From the NCBI GenBank assembly GCA_026874595.1, contig CM049316.1, positions 54,569,676 through 54,633,675 on the forward strand: a stretch of DNA of 64,000 nucleotides. The letters run 5' to 3'. A program made the translations under genes and the position numbers. The notes under the pieces are model-generated. The model had not been told where the DNA came from. It made no database searches and was given only the letters and a program-made list of their open reading frames with translations. The stretch comes from Sipunculus nudus (lineage: Eukaryota > Annelida > Sipuncula > Golfingiida > Sipunculidae). This document shows positions 24,498 through 39,129 of the stretch, piece after piece. Position 1 is the first letter of the stretch. Every line of letters begins with the position of its first letter.

Positions 24498-27400
24498 CTG
24501 TCAAATATAAAATGGAAATTAATCAGTCTCAATGCCTGTTAACAGGAAATCCTTAGTATAAGCCATGGTAGAATATACAGATACTGTACTGGATTATTAA
24601 AGTTTATTTTTTATTTGTAAACATCAATATATACATCAGATCATTTTTGGCCAATACTTTTCCAACATATAAGAATAATGATAATATTATTATTGTCAAA
24701 ATAAATCTTCAAGTGCTGTGATTTTGCCTATTCCTACTCATAAATTTTTTTGCGATAATTTTAAACCCCTGACTGTTCTAACTCAACTGAGACAGTTGTG
24801 ATGTTCTAAACTATACAATATGAAAACCTTGTCAAATGAATATTTCACACCAGAGTATCGAACAACACATGAAAACCATATACTTAACTGTATATCTCAG
24901 TGCATGTAGACACAAAAACATCTTTTCAAATGGAGGATCTCTTAATGCATAAGTGCATTCCTCACATAAAGGGTCCACAGTGTCCTTGAGAGGGTTGTAT
25001 AAAACTTTGTGGTCCATCAGGTCTTTCTTCATTTGCACTGCATCAGGTGCTTTTGGAAAGTCCATAAATTTGTGGTTTTCTTGTTTAGAATTCTGAGGAT
25101 GAGTCATGTAATACTGTGGTATTCCTCTGTTACATTTTTTCTTTCCATTTACACCTGACCGGTCCTGTATATGCTCTTTTTGAACCTCCAATAGTTCAGA
25201 CATTGCATCTGTATGGAGATGAAAATCCAACACACCACAATGGCAAGAGGTGCAGTGAAAGTGTTCTGAGCAGTGTGCGGAATATTTCCTTGGCCTTCTT
25301 CGAGCTTTTACCTCATTTAATAAGTCTGCTACAAGCTGAAAGGAGAAAGTTTAATTATGATGGTGCCCTAAGTTTTAAACTTTCAGGAGCATGTACAGTT
25401 AATTTTTTCAAAGATTAGGGAACCAATGAAATCTTTCACACATCCGAAGTCCAATGCAAGAGGGGTTATCTCATGCTTCAAGTAAAATAGGCCCAAGTAA
25501 ACACTGAAACATGTGGAAAGAATACTTAATATATAACACCAATTACAAACAAGAATTTATTATTTATACAAGTGTGTTTGCATTGCATAGTATGTCTTAT
25601 TACCACCAACTTTCATGACTGGTTTGAATACATAATTACTAGCGATATACTAGGTCAAAGACCGTAAAATTAATTATACTTCTGCAACAAACCAGTAGAT
25701 GTGAAAAGGATTGTAGGTACTATATAAGTAAAACATAGATGGGCAAAATGATTATGTTTGGAATGAAGGATTATGGGCAAAGATTAATGGATATAAGTTT
25801 AATTGACTGTGGGATACTGATACCTCATCCACAGGTTTTGGCAGCACTCCATCTTTCCCTCTTTCTGGTCCCCAGGCCTCCGTGTTGTAGAGTTGGTCAT
25901 TCAGAATAGGAAAGCCTGGAAAATGTAGTCCTGCACTGTATTGTATATGCATATTTAAAGTGACCTTTTCTGATATATGAAGTCTATTAACTGAAGATAA
26001 TCTCTTGAACTTTTTACAAAAATATCCAAGAAAAGATCAGTCCTACCGCACACAAACTGTTAGTTTTGTTTATATCCACGGTTTATAAAATGGGGTACCC
26101 CCAAAAATAATCCAAACACAGGCAGCAATTCAGACAAATCAGAGTTTTGCAACTAGTGACCTTTCAATTTTCGCACATCGATAGCCAACTACCTTAGGTT
26201 TAATACATGATCTTTTCCATTTGCTGACATTTCTGTGTTTATCAGGTTGTTGATAACAAGTTCATCATCCCTAACAGAGGTGTATAAAAACTTTCCTGAA
26301 AAGGAATTAGCTAGAGCTCATTAACATGTATGGAGGGTAGGCCTTAAATCACACAAGTTCTACCCAGGGTAGTGAATAGCTGGTTTAAATTATATTTTTT
26401 CTTTTACGTTCATGTACAGTAGGCAAAGTGCAGCCACCATAAAAATTTGTGAGCTGGTTGACTGTTCCAAGAGATCCATTTTAACATTGACCAAGGTATC
26501 AAATAGATCACACAACTGTTATCAATACAGTGAACCATCAGACTCACCAAGGTGCTGCAGATGGACCCTGATCTGGTGTGTTCTCCCTGTGTACGGCCAA
26601 CATCTGACCAGACTGGACCAGCCATCCCAGGAGATCCTCTCAAACACTGTCCTGGAAGGCTTCCCATCAGCCCTCACTGCATACAGGCCTGGATAATAAC
26701 ACAGCTGGCTGATTGGTCCATCACATACCACCTGACCACTAGGCAAAGTAATCATAAATATGCAAATATAAACTAGATGTGTCGGAACGACACGAATGCC
26801 CCTGCCTGGGGCAAATTAGAAACATTTGTAAAATTTTGAAAATTTTTTTAAGATCAGGAGGTGTCATATGGTCAAAAGTAGATCAACAAGGGCAAAATGC
26901 AAACTCGATCTGTAACGGGTCATTATCAAGCAACACACCAAAAATCATGCCAGTATATGCAGGCATTGTGAAAAAAAGTCCATACATGTGCATTTTCCAT
27001 AAAAATTTCTGTCTTTCATGAAATTTTTTATGTTTAGGAGCCGTAAAACAATCAAAAGTAGGTCAACCAGGACGAAACGCGAACTCGATCTGTAACTGTC
27101 ATTATCTGCCCATACATAAAAAATCAGAGTGGTATCTGCAGGCATTGAGGAAAAAAAGTCAGTACATATGCATTTGTTATGAAAATTTCTATTTTTTATG
27201 AAACTTTCTATGTTCAGGAGCAGTCAAATGGTCAAAAGTAGGTCAACTGGGACAAAACAAGAACTCGATCTGTAACTGGTCACTATCTGCCTACACACCA
27301 AAAATCAGGCCCGTATCTGCAGGCACTGCGAAAAAAAGTCCATACATGTGCACTTTTTTATGAAATATTCTATGTTAGAGCACCGTCAAATGGTCAAAAG

Positions 27401-30400
27401 TAGGTCAACTGGGACAAAACGTGAACTCGATCTGTAACTGGTCATTATCTGCCCACACACCAAAAATCAGGCCAATATCTGCAGGCATTGCGAAAAAAAG
27501 TCTGTACATGTGTATTTGTCATGAAATTTAATATTTTTCATGAAATTTTCTATGTTCAGGAGGCGTAAAACATTCAAAAGTAGGTCAACCGGGACTAAAC
27601 GCGAACTCGATCTGTAACTGGTCATTATCTGCCCACACACAAAAAATCAGGCCAATATCTGCAGGCATTGTGAAAAAAAGTCTGTACATTTGTCATGAAA
27701 ATTTCTATTTTTCATGAAATTTTCTAAGTTTAGGAGCCGTAAATCAGTCAAAAGTAGATCAACTGGGACAAAACGCGAACTCGATCTGTAACTAGTCATT
27801 ATCTCCCCACACACAAAAAATCAGGCAAATATCTGCAGGCATTGCGAAAAAAAGTCTGTACATGTGTATTTGTGATGAAATTCTATTTTTCATGAAATTT
27901 TTTAAGTTTAGGAGCCGTAAAACTGTCAAAAGTAGGTTAACCGGGACGAAACGCGAACTCCATTTGTAACTGGTCTATATCAGCCCACACACTAAAAATC
28001 AGGCCAATATCTGCAGGCATTGCGAAAAAAAGTCCGTACAACTGTTTGATTTCGGAATGACGGAAGGACGGAATGACGGACATGGGTAAAACTATATGCC
28101 CCAGCCACTTTGTGGCGGGGGCATAAAAAGCAAATTAGTAAATTATGTACATATGTGAAATCCAAATAAGCAAACCAGTATAACATTACTAGTGCTATAA
28201 TATAAAGATTTTTTTACAATATGAACCTGACCACTGAATTTTTAAATGGATTAAAAAATTACGTGTTTTCTGTTTTTCAATATAAACAAGTTTTCTGAAT
28301 TAATGGTTCCCAATATAGTTGGAGAAAACCTAACTTACTCAGGAAATTTGCCAGCCACTCTACAAATGTATTCTTTCTTGACTTTATTTCTGAAGATCTG
28401 CTTTTTCATCTTTTTAGAAGAAACCTTGTTTTTACAGAATATAAGGATTCCTGATGTCAGGACATCTAAGCGATGAAGAGCTACAACAAAAGACAAAAGC
28501 ATTAAGGATTAAGCCGGCAGTTCCATACTATACTATAAAAGAAAAATGAAAAATTAATTTCCATTTAATATCCACAAATATTAAAGACATTTATTTCCTT
28601 TCAAATTTTCCCCAATTCTTTTAATATAATAGTATAGTTTGTGCTCTTTATAATTACATTTCATTTAAAATAACTTCTACAACTGATGACATAAACTGAT
28701 ATGACCCAATATTAAGTAAACAAGATTTCCCAACTGAGAAATTAAAAATATTTTATAATCAGAACTAAAAGCATTATCAGTCATTAAATCTACAAAAACT
28801 GTTGGAAGAATCATCGTTATGTTTGTTATTACGTTTGATCTGGTCTGGTGGAATCCCATGCTCCCATTCTAGAATAGCAGTGACAGAGTTGTAATGGAAC
28901 CTGCCACTAGGGTGTACAGGCATGGAGGCTGGCTTGTTGACCGCCAGTATCTGGTCATCCTCATGCACTATCTGTATCTGTGTAGCCAACACTGGTGGCT
29001 CATGCCTGTGAATTAAAACAGACCCTAAGAAAGACAGACAACAGTACATACATCCTGATCTCACACACTGAGTGTGGAACTCGTGCAACTATCCCTTACA
29101 CACTGCATTGAATCAGTTTAAAACAAGAGTATGACTCTGCTGGTTAGGGTTTGTGGGAGTCACGATCTGACTCCCACAATGCACTGTAGCTTCTACATAA
29201 ACCTGTGGCATTGGTAAAACTTTAATGAAGAGGGTACTGTACGCTGTTCATGTATGCTTGGTAAGAATTGTTGAAAGAAAATTACTTAAATATTGTTGTT
29301 TTTTTTAGGTAAGGGCTCCACCACTATTTTGATATCAACAGGAAAGGTATAAACATCTTTATAAGTTTGAAAATGATATGAACATAAGTCTAAATACTGA
29401 CATGATTCTATTTGTGAACCTAGTTGGAATTACTCATTCAATTAGAGATTAACTGAATGCATACAAAATTACACAGAAGATACTAAGTGATTTGCTAGAA
29501 TTTTGCATCAATATGAAAATGTGTATAAACCCTTGAAAAAAATAAATAAGAATCCCTATCATACTGTCCTTTCATCTATCCATCCATCCATACTACCCAA
29601 TTTCCTCTTTAAACTCTGTACTTCTTTAATGATTATGTCACACACATTTCTCACATTTTGTCTTTACTTCTATTACAATATTTGTATCCACCAAAGCTTT
29701 TTGACCAGGTTCCGCCTCCGCCGCTGCGTTTGTTTCTGGAAAAGAACTCTGAGACTACTGAACATATTTTTCTGAAACTTTACACGATTATCCAGTCACA
29801 TGTGAACTAGTGCCAAAATATTTTGTGTTGACCTCTGACCTTTCCTCTATCCAGTGCGTCCATCTGTGTGTCTGTCTTGACACATTAACCCACATATCTT
29901 CGGACTTGTTTGACTAATCAGGAAAAAAATTTTGCACAAATGTAGCACTTAGATAGCTTTATAACATACATGAACAAGTGGCCCATGAGCAATGACGCTC
30001 AGCTGAATTCAAGGAATGTTGAACAATGAGCAAAATGACTGCCAGAGTGCAAACAAATCATGAATTTTGTGAAAAGTCCTTAGAAATGGGTTTCAGTGGG
30101 CTTTTGGACAGATGACAACTTCATTTGAAGGTCTCATAAATAGAAAAAAAATGCGTAAAAATTTGAAAAAAATATAGGGAGTGCCACCAGTCTGCAGGAA
30201 CTGATGAAACACTCAATGATCAATGTATGTCCAAAGAATCATGGCTATCAAGGCATTAGTTATTCAGATACTGGAGCTTTTGTTTGTATCAAATTTTTAA
30301 TTATTCTTGGGGGTATTTATGAGCCCTATAGCTCGGAGAATATGGGTAACAGAAACCTAATTTCAGGTTTCCATGGAGATTTTTCATTAGTCTCCCTGGA

Positions 30401-33400
30401 TGTCAAGTAAGAAGATTCTAGGTACAGCAGTTACAGTTTGTGGCATGTTAACAAATGACCACTTCATTTGAAGGTCTCATAAATAGAGAAAAAATGCCTA
30501 AAAAATTAAAAAAATACAGGTGGCGCCACCAGTTTGCAGGAACTGATGGAACACTCCATGATCGATATGCCTGCAAAGAATCTTGGAGATCAATGCATTG
30601 GTTATTCAGATACTGGAGTTTTGTATCAAATTTTTAATTATTCTGAGGGGTACTTACTACAAAGGATATGGGTAACAGAGACCTAACTTCATGTTTTCAC
30701 AGAGACTTTTCATGAACCTACCTTGATGTCAAGTTAGAAGAATCTAGGTCCAGCGGTTATGATTTGTGCCCTGTTAACAGATGACAGCTTCTTTGAAGGT
30801 CTTTAAAATAAAGAAAAAATTTCGTAAACATTGAAAAAAAAATATAGATGGCGCCACCAGTTTACAGGAACTGATGGAACATCCCATGATCAATATTCAT
30901 GCAAAGAATCATAGTGATCAATGCAGTGGTTATTCAGATACTTGAGCTTTTGTATCAAATTTTGCATTATTCTGGGGGGAATTTCGGAGCCCTATAGCTC
31001 CAAGGATATGGGTTACAGAGACCTAATTTCAGGTTTTCAAGGAGATTTTTCATGGACCTCCCTGGATATTAAGTTAGAAGATTACAGGTCCAGTGGTTAG
31101 GATTTGTGCCCTGTTAACAGATTATAGTTTCATTGAGGTTTGAAAAAAAAGAGAAAAAAATTTGCAAAAATTTGAAAAAATACAGGTGGCGCCACCAGTC
31201 TGCAGGAAATGATGGAACATCCCATGATCAATATTCATGCAAAGAATCTTGGTGATCATTGCAGTGGTTATTCAGATACTTGAGGTTTTGTATCAAATTT
31301 TGCATTTTTCTGGGGGATACTTCAGAGCCCCATAGCTCTAAGGTTTTGGGTAACAGAGACCTAATTTTCAGTTTCCAAGAAGACTTTCATTGGTCTCTAT
31401 GCATGTCAAGAAAGAAGATTCTAAGTCCAGCCGTTATGATTTGTGCCCTGTTATCAGATGACCGCATCTTTTAAGGTATCAAAAATAGAGAAAGAAAATT
31501 GTAAAATATAGAAAAAATACAGGTGGCGCCACCAGTCTGCAGAAACTGATGAAACACTCCATGATCAATATCCATGCAAAGAATCATGGTGATCAATGCA
31601 TTAGTTGTTCAGATATTTGATTTTTTGTATCAAATTTTCATTATTCCTGGGGGGTACTTCAGAGCCCCATAGCTTGAAGAATCTGGGTAACAGAGACCTA
31701 ATTCCAGGTTTCCAAGGAGACTTTTCATGGGCCTCCCCGCATGTCAAGATAGAAGATTCTAGGTCAAGTTGTTATGATTTGTGCCCTGTTAACAGATGAC
31801 TGCATCTTTTAAGGTCTCAAAAATAGAGAAAAAAATCGTAAAAAATCGAAAAAATACAGGTGGCGCCACCAGTCTGCAAAAACTGATGAAACATCTCATG
31901 ATTAATATGTATGCCAAAAATCATGACCATCAGTGATGTAGTTAATGAGATATTGAAGTTTTTGTATGAAATTTTTTACTATTCTGGGGGGGTCCTTTTA
32001 GGCCCCATAGCTTGAAGGATATGGGTAACAGAGACCTAATTTCTGGTTTCCATGGAAACTTTTCATAGGTGTCTCAGAATATCAAGAATGAAGATTCTAG
32101 GTCCAGTCTTTACGATTTGTGCCCTGTTAACAGATGTCCACATTTTTAAAGGTCTCAAAAATAGAGAAAAAAATTCGTAAAAAATCGAAAAATATAGGTG
32201 GCACCACCAGTCTGCAGGAACTGATGGAACATCTCATGATCAATATGTATGCCAAAAATCATGACCATCAGTGATGTTGTTAATGAGATATTGAAGTTTT
32301 TGTATGAAATTTTTCACTATTCTGGGGGTGCTTTGGGGCCCCATAGCTCGAAGGATATGGGTAACATTTTAGGCCATTCTAGTCACAAGATAATAGTTCT
32401 AATTTTGGGGTTAAAAGCATGTCTACAAGTTCCTTAGACTGTTTCAAGTTTTACCAAATTGTTATCTCTCACAGTGAACAGATAAAGGAGTAATTTTACC
32501 AAGACACAGTATATAACTGGTAGTGCAGTTGTCAGGAATCTTTTTTTTAATTTAAAGAAATGCATGGTTTAAAAGATCATTCTCGACTTGTAGTGAGAAT
32601 TAAACATACCAATCAAAGGTGTCTTATTTTATTTAACTCCACTAGAAAACCATGTATCTGACATATCTGTTGTGACTTTGAAACTTGTATGCTAAAAACT
32701 AAAACCACGTGTAGGACAGGATTATCAGCATTTACCATAAACTTTGCCACTTTGAACCGCTTTTTGGTAATTTTCAAACTGGGTTAGCATGTACTTAGGA
32801 AAACAACAACAAGCTGTGTAGGACAAAGCAGGCATTTCAAACCTGGCATTACACGGCTGGTTTACAACTTTCATACAATAAGGACAGGTATATATGATGT
32901 CCCCATGTACCTTTAACATGTTGTGAGAGCAAAAAACTAGGTTATATTCTTGATGCCAGTGCAATGTACTTGTGGGGGGGGGGGGGGGGGGGGCTCTTTT
33001 GGATAAATGGTACAAATCCAATCATGCTAAGACATTGTTGTAACTATACCCCTTCCCATATTATATCACAAGCAGAAAAGACTATATAAGACCATCCTGA
33101 GTCAGATTAACACCACATTTACATTCTGAGAGCAAATCTGAAATAACTAATCTGAGATAATAAGTTTATATCAGACCCATTCTCATCCAATTAATTCAAC
33201 TGAAGGCATAACTGACCAACCAAAACTGTCTGCTTCAATGCTACAGCATGCAAGTTAATGGGTTGTTGTTTGATTCATCTGATTTTTTATAGCTGTTTTT
33301 AGTTAAGCTTGCCACATTTGAATTTTTTTTCAGCACTGCTGTATTTTATAAGTTACCACTTGTTCTAGTATACTCGGTTGAATGATTTTTAAAATTTTTT

Positions 33401-36400
33401 CTCTCAACTTCTGCTCGATGTTCATCTATTAATTTAACCCTTTTTGGAATTGCATTCTTACTGAAAAACTAGGAACCCATGGGCCTCGACACTCAGCTGC
33501 ATTTGTCTATAAGGATATATGTTTATGAGGTTTTCCAAATATTGGTCCTGTGATCAGTTTCAAGCCAACTTGTCTACCCAAACTGGAGTTACCATGCACA
33601 AACTAATTTGTGAATGGATGGGCCCTGTGACCTTAATCTTTGACCTTATGACCCAAAAATCAAAAGGAAACTTCCCCTATTGGCAGGTGCACCACATGTT
33701 GATGATGGAAGGATTGAGATGAAAAGTTTGGCTTAAAATGCATCAACAATCTATCTAAAGTAGTGGGTCCTGTGACCTTGACCTTTGATCTCATGACCCC
33801 AGAATCAACAGTATTTACTTTAGTGGTGGGTCATTTATATGTCAAGTTTGAAACCAATATTTCAAACCAAACTGGTGTTATTATCTGGAAACTAATATGT
33901 GGATTGATGGCCCCAATGACCTTGACCATGTGACCCCAAAACCCATAATTTACTTCCACTTTTGGCAGGTGAGCAACATCTGGAAGGTAGAATGATTGGG
34001 ACAGAAAATTTTGCTAAAAAAATCAACAATCTTTTTAAAGAAGTGGGTCCTGTGACCTTGACCTTTGGCCTTATGACCCCAAAATCCAAAGGGTTCTTAC
34101 ATTATTGGTGGGTCATATATAAGCCAAAACTGAAACCAACATGTCAATCCGAACTGGAGTTATCATCCAGAAACAAATATGTGGACAGATGAGCTCCTGT
34201 GACCATGACCTTTGACCTTGTGACCCCCAAATCAATCAGAAGGCCTACAGGCAGCTCAGCTAAATGTGCAAGATGGAAGTTTTTGGATGAAAAGTGTGGC
34301 TTAAAATGCATCCACAATCTTTCTAAATAAGTGGGTACTGTGACTTTGACCTTTGACCTCATGACCCCAAAAACTGAACAGAATCTTCCCCTATTGGCAG
34401 GTTAGCAATATCTTGAAGATGGAAGGTTTGGGATGATAAGTTTGGCTTCAAATGCATATGCATTCATTTTTAAAGAAATGAGTCCTGCAACCATGACCTT
34501 TGACCATTGGACCCCAAAATCCACATGGTTCCTACTTTAGTGGTGAGTCATATATAAGTTAAGTTTGAAACCAATATGTCAAACTAAACAGGAGTTATCA
34601 TCATATTCAAGGCAAGATTCATGAAAATCCATGCATTAATTTTCAAGATATTCGATGTTTTGCATTATATTTTTGATTATTCTGGGGGGTACTTTCAAGC
34701 CCAATAGCTCGGGATATTCACTTAGAAGTATCTAGGTCCAGCATTTACGATTTGTGCCCTGCTAAAGGACGGCCAGACAAAGCGCCATTCCTATACCTCA
34801 GTTGACTTACAGTCAGCTGAGCTAAAAACTATTTTGCCCCATTTCCATTTGGATTTATTATCACTTGATAACACTTATTTTTTACTTAACCTTTATTCAG
34901 AATCACCTTTATTTTGTCTTTATAGTTATTTACCTGTTCTACTATTTACTGTATTTTAATCCCATGCTTTTATTTGTCATATCCAGGGTTGGGTTTAAGG
35001 CTGCCCAAAATCTGTTTTTGGCAGGGCAGAGCCTAAAACCTGCCTTTAACTGCCTAAAATAAGTTATTACCTGCCTAAAACTGCCTAAAACCTAAATTAC
35101 CCTCACCTATGACTTGCAGTTTAATAAAACATTTATTGTTAGGCCAAAATAAAAAAAAGGTATGGTTCTCAGGCACTTTTTTTAAAAATCAATGCGGGCG
35201 GGCGCTTTTTTTATTTTAATTTTTTGGTATGTTTTGATAAAAATGTCAAATGAAAAGTGAAAAGCATGAAAACAACAGTTTTATTTTGCTAAATAAGTAA
35301 AGCACTACAAAACAAAGGAAATTTTATGGTTGTATCTTCTTGAAAGAGATGTCGGAGCGGCAGCAGCTCAAAATTGGAAAATCTTTATTGAAAATCAAAA
35401 AAAAAAGTTTTCATGCGGGGGTTTAAAATTGATGCGTGAGAACCATACCTTTAATTTTTTTTGGCCTTACATAGCTAAGTGCAATAATGAAATTTGCTCA
35501 ACAAATTAAAAAGTGAAGAACACTTTATTAAAATTTAAAAAAAATAACCAATTAAAAAAAACAACAAATGAAAACAACATGACTTCAGGTTGTCTATATA
35601 AATACAGTTCTCTGACAGTTTTAGTTTGTATCCCAAAACCATGTTCTGAGGTCTCCCACCTCTGCATACCATTACTGCCAATAAAAGAACTTTACTGTAA
35701 GTTTATAACCAGATACTTTGATTGGCTTTTAATTTTGATCACAAAGGATTAACTTGTGTGATACCGGTACATGCAAAGAAGTTTTCCTGAAATTAAAAAG
35801 TCCTTCTAATTACACTGATGAATAGTGTACTGTATGTTAGTATATGTTAGTATACCATAGTCTCACTAACATATCATTTATTTTGTGTATGCCTGTAGCT
35901 TCAAATGACAAAAAGCAAAAGATTCTTTTAATAAATTATAATATATTTTATGCTAGTAATAAACTAATAATATGATATCTGAAAATTATCTGATAATGAA
36001 CAAGAGTTGCCACTAGTTGTTTATTCCCTTACGTCATCCCTTGTCAAATTTTTAGATTTTTGAACACATACTCATTGTCTGGAAACTGTATGATGAGATT
36101 GTGAAAAGTATTGTGAAATTAGTATTAAACTGAAAAATGCCAAAACATATTGCAGTGAATATGTCGCAAACCACAGATTATTCATAATCACTTTTGGTCT
36201 GTGTTCAACCGAAAGGCCTCAGAAACCTTCATGTATGTAATGGTCATGCATGGGCCCTGACTGCATCTCACAGTAAAAAGTTTGCACATTTTTCAGGGCA
36301 AGGGCTTTAATTGCCTGATCCTAGCCATGTATGAAAGTTCACATAAACATCCTGGAAACAGCAGTAGGATCTATGACCATTGGGTCTTAGGACCCCTTCA

Positions 36401-39090
36401 GCCTGATAAACTGTAATCAACTTGTCTAATCTGATATACTGCCATACTAGAGGCATACTGGAGGCTCCATTACATCATTCCAGGTAGCAGGGCATTCACC
36501 AAGAGACCAAAAGGCTCCTGATAATGACATTACCTTCGCCAATGAAACTGTGCCACACAAACATGGTCTCATGGTCAAGAAACCTATACAGGCTCTTTGA
36601 AGACTCTATGATCCATGTCATCAGAAAATCATGCATCACTAATACCTGAATCCTCCCAGCAAAGCTTTGTGTTTGCATCACCCAGCCTGTTTGGTAGTTT
36701 TATAGATCTTAAAGTAAAAACTTTGAACAAATATAGGTTTTAGGCACTTTTGGTTTTAGGCTGGGCAGTTTTAACCAGGTTATAACTTATGGTTAAAACC
36801 TCCCTGCCCAAAACTTGCCAACCCTGGTCATAACTTGTGTTTTGATGAGCTTGTATTGAGCATTGGTGTAATGCAATTCACTGGGACTTTCACTAGTTTA
36901 TATGATGGTGGGGGTTTATAAACCTGTATAAAAGATATACCTGTGTTTAAGATGCCTGAGCTGGTCCCACTTCTTTAGTTTATATTCTGCATCAACTGGT
37001 TCCCCATTCACCTTCAGTCTTCCTGCAGCTAAAGCTTTATCCTACAAAGAAAGAGACATCATCCATTCTTAATAAAACTCTTTCAACACAGGATAATACA
37101 TGTTTATTACACAGGTATCAATATTATATTCATGTTCAGCATGCAAGCTGTCTCAGGAGAGATTTTATTTTTCATTTATTTATTCATCTGTATGATCTAC
37201 ATCAATGGTTTTTTTACATGTCATCAATTAAGTAACATCTCATATAACAGGACTGGCCTATACAAGACATGATCAAAGGCTTCTAGGTGGCACTGTCTAA
37301 TGAAATGGGATTAAGTTAATCAGATGATATGAATACTATTTTATTGTTAATCATTTTATTTTTCAAATTTAGGGCTTGGAACAAACCAGAAGTTATGGCC
37401 TCTCCTTGCTTCTCTAATCTTATTTTTTAACCAATCACATTTAGTCATCAGTAGGTGCTGTCCCCTTGTGTTTATTTGATACACTAAAGGACATGAAATC
37501 ATTATAAAATATTAAGTGTTGCACAAGCAATAAATCAAGCATCCACAGATTTTTTTCTCCTGTATTTATATTACCAGTAATATACAACAAATTATAATAC
37601 TACACAGTGATATTCATCTGACATGTACTTTCTCACTGTATGTGTGATATTAATGATCAACAAACATCAGGAATGTGACGTATTCTCACCCAATAACTTT
37701 CTTTGAACGGAAACTCTGTGAGCACCACATCACGGACTGTCCTACCCCGCCATCGGTCCTTGACCCCTGCTACATACTCCATGAAATACGGGTACACTTT
37801 CCTCAGCCCTTTACAGAAACAAAGAAAGGAAGAGATCCTACAGAAAAATGACATGATAACTCAGGACTGTTGTAAGGAGTTCCAATGTATGTCATACATC
37901 ATTTGCATATTCAGTATGTGATGTCATACTAGAGAGAGTTTTGTTACATTTTGTTGACATCCTGCTGGGATGCAGGGCCAGTATGAAATCAGTATACATA
38001 CAAGATGTAACAGCACTCACTCTAGGATGCCCAACACTGGGCTCAAGGATGACCTGTTTCAGTCTGGGTGCAGACAGGCTTCTGTGGTCTAGGGGTAGAG
38101 CAACAAGACTCAGATCACGAGTTCAAATCTAAGCCGGGGACTGGTAAGATTTTTCATGGGCAGCTTCCACTAAGGGTAAGCCCACTACAGGGTTTAAGCG
38201 AGGGCTGTGCCCCATAGCCGTGCTTCCAAACCATTAAAACCCAGCATCATGGATTATTACACACCAAGGAACTGCAGGTGAGGTAGACACTGTGCCTGGT
38301 TGACACCAGGATACAAACTGACATGATAGGATGTGAGTGCTGCTGCCCTATCATAAAGTCCCAAAGTGATCTGGAACTCTGTAGCTGTACATACATAGAT
38401 TACAAAATTGATAAGACAGCATAAAAATCTTTTAAAGAATGTATCTGTTGTTTGCAGAACTGAAACAAGCCGGCGAGGTGTGCACGCAGCCTTTGTTGTT
38501 ACGTTTCATTTGAATTACATCTCACTGGCCGATCATCCTATGTGACCAAGGCCCTAAGCAAACCACTCTTTGAGCCGGTGGCCTGTTCAGACGGTTACGC
38601 GGGGCGATGAGCTGTCACTCAAAACGAAATAAACATGATTGGCTCCGGTTATTCCTCGCTTGGCTTTGTCTTCCAGCACAAGGTCTTATCTGATTGGACA
38701 AAAATACAGTGCTCCCCTCTGGTGTAGCAATTCAGGATACAAGGTCATAACAAACAGCGCCTTACGATATAGGTAATGGCCCTATAGGTAAAGCGCTGTG
38801 TAAAGAGCGTAAAGGGAACATGGCTCTGACAAAACAGGCTATTGTCATAATAGTTTGATGGAGTCAGAACAAAATGGAGCATAATATGTCCTATATAAGT
38901 ATTTTTTAACAAAACAGATGTTTTTACAGGTGTTTAGTGGTGTTTAATCCTATGTACCCAAACACAAGTGTTTTGTATGATTTAAGGAACTGTTGATGAT
39001 TTATTTCTTCGAGCCTTTGTAAATGACATATGACTAGACTGTTTGGGATTGAGCTATTTTTTGTTCAGACCCAATTAATTGTCGCTCTTT

Positions 39091-39129
<39 letters not shown>

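Noticed and set aside
26820-28030. Regular repeats that could be mistaken for a CRISPR array
   Set aside because: Units of 178 bp are contiguous with no short-repeat/spacer pattern, in an animal genome, inside a transposon.
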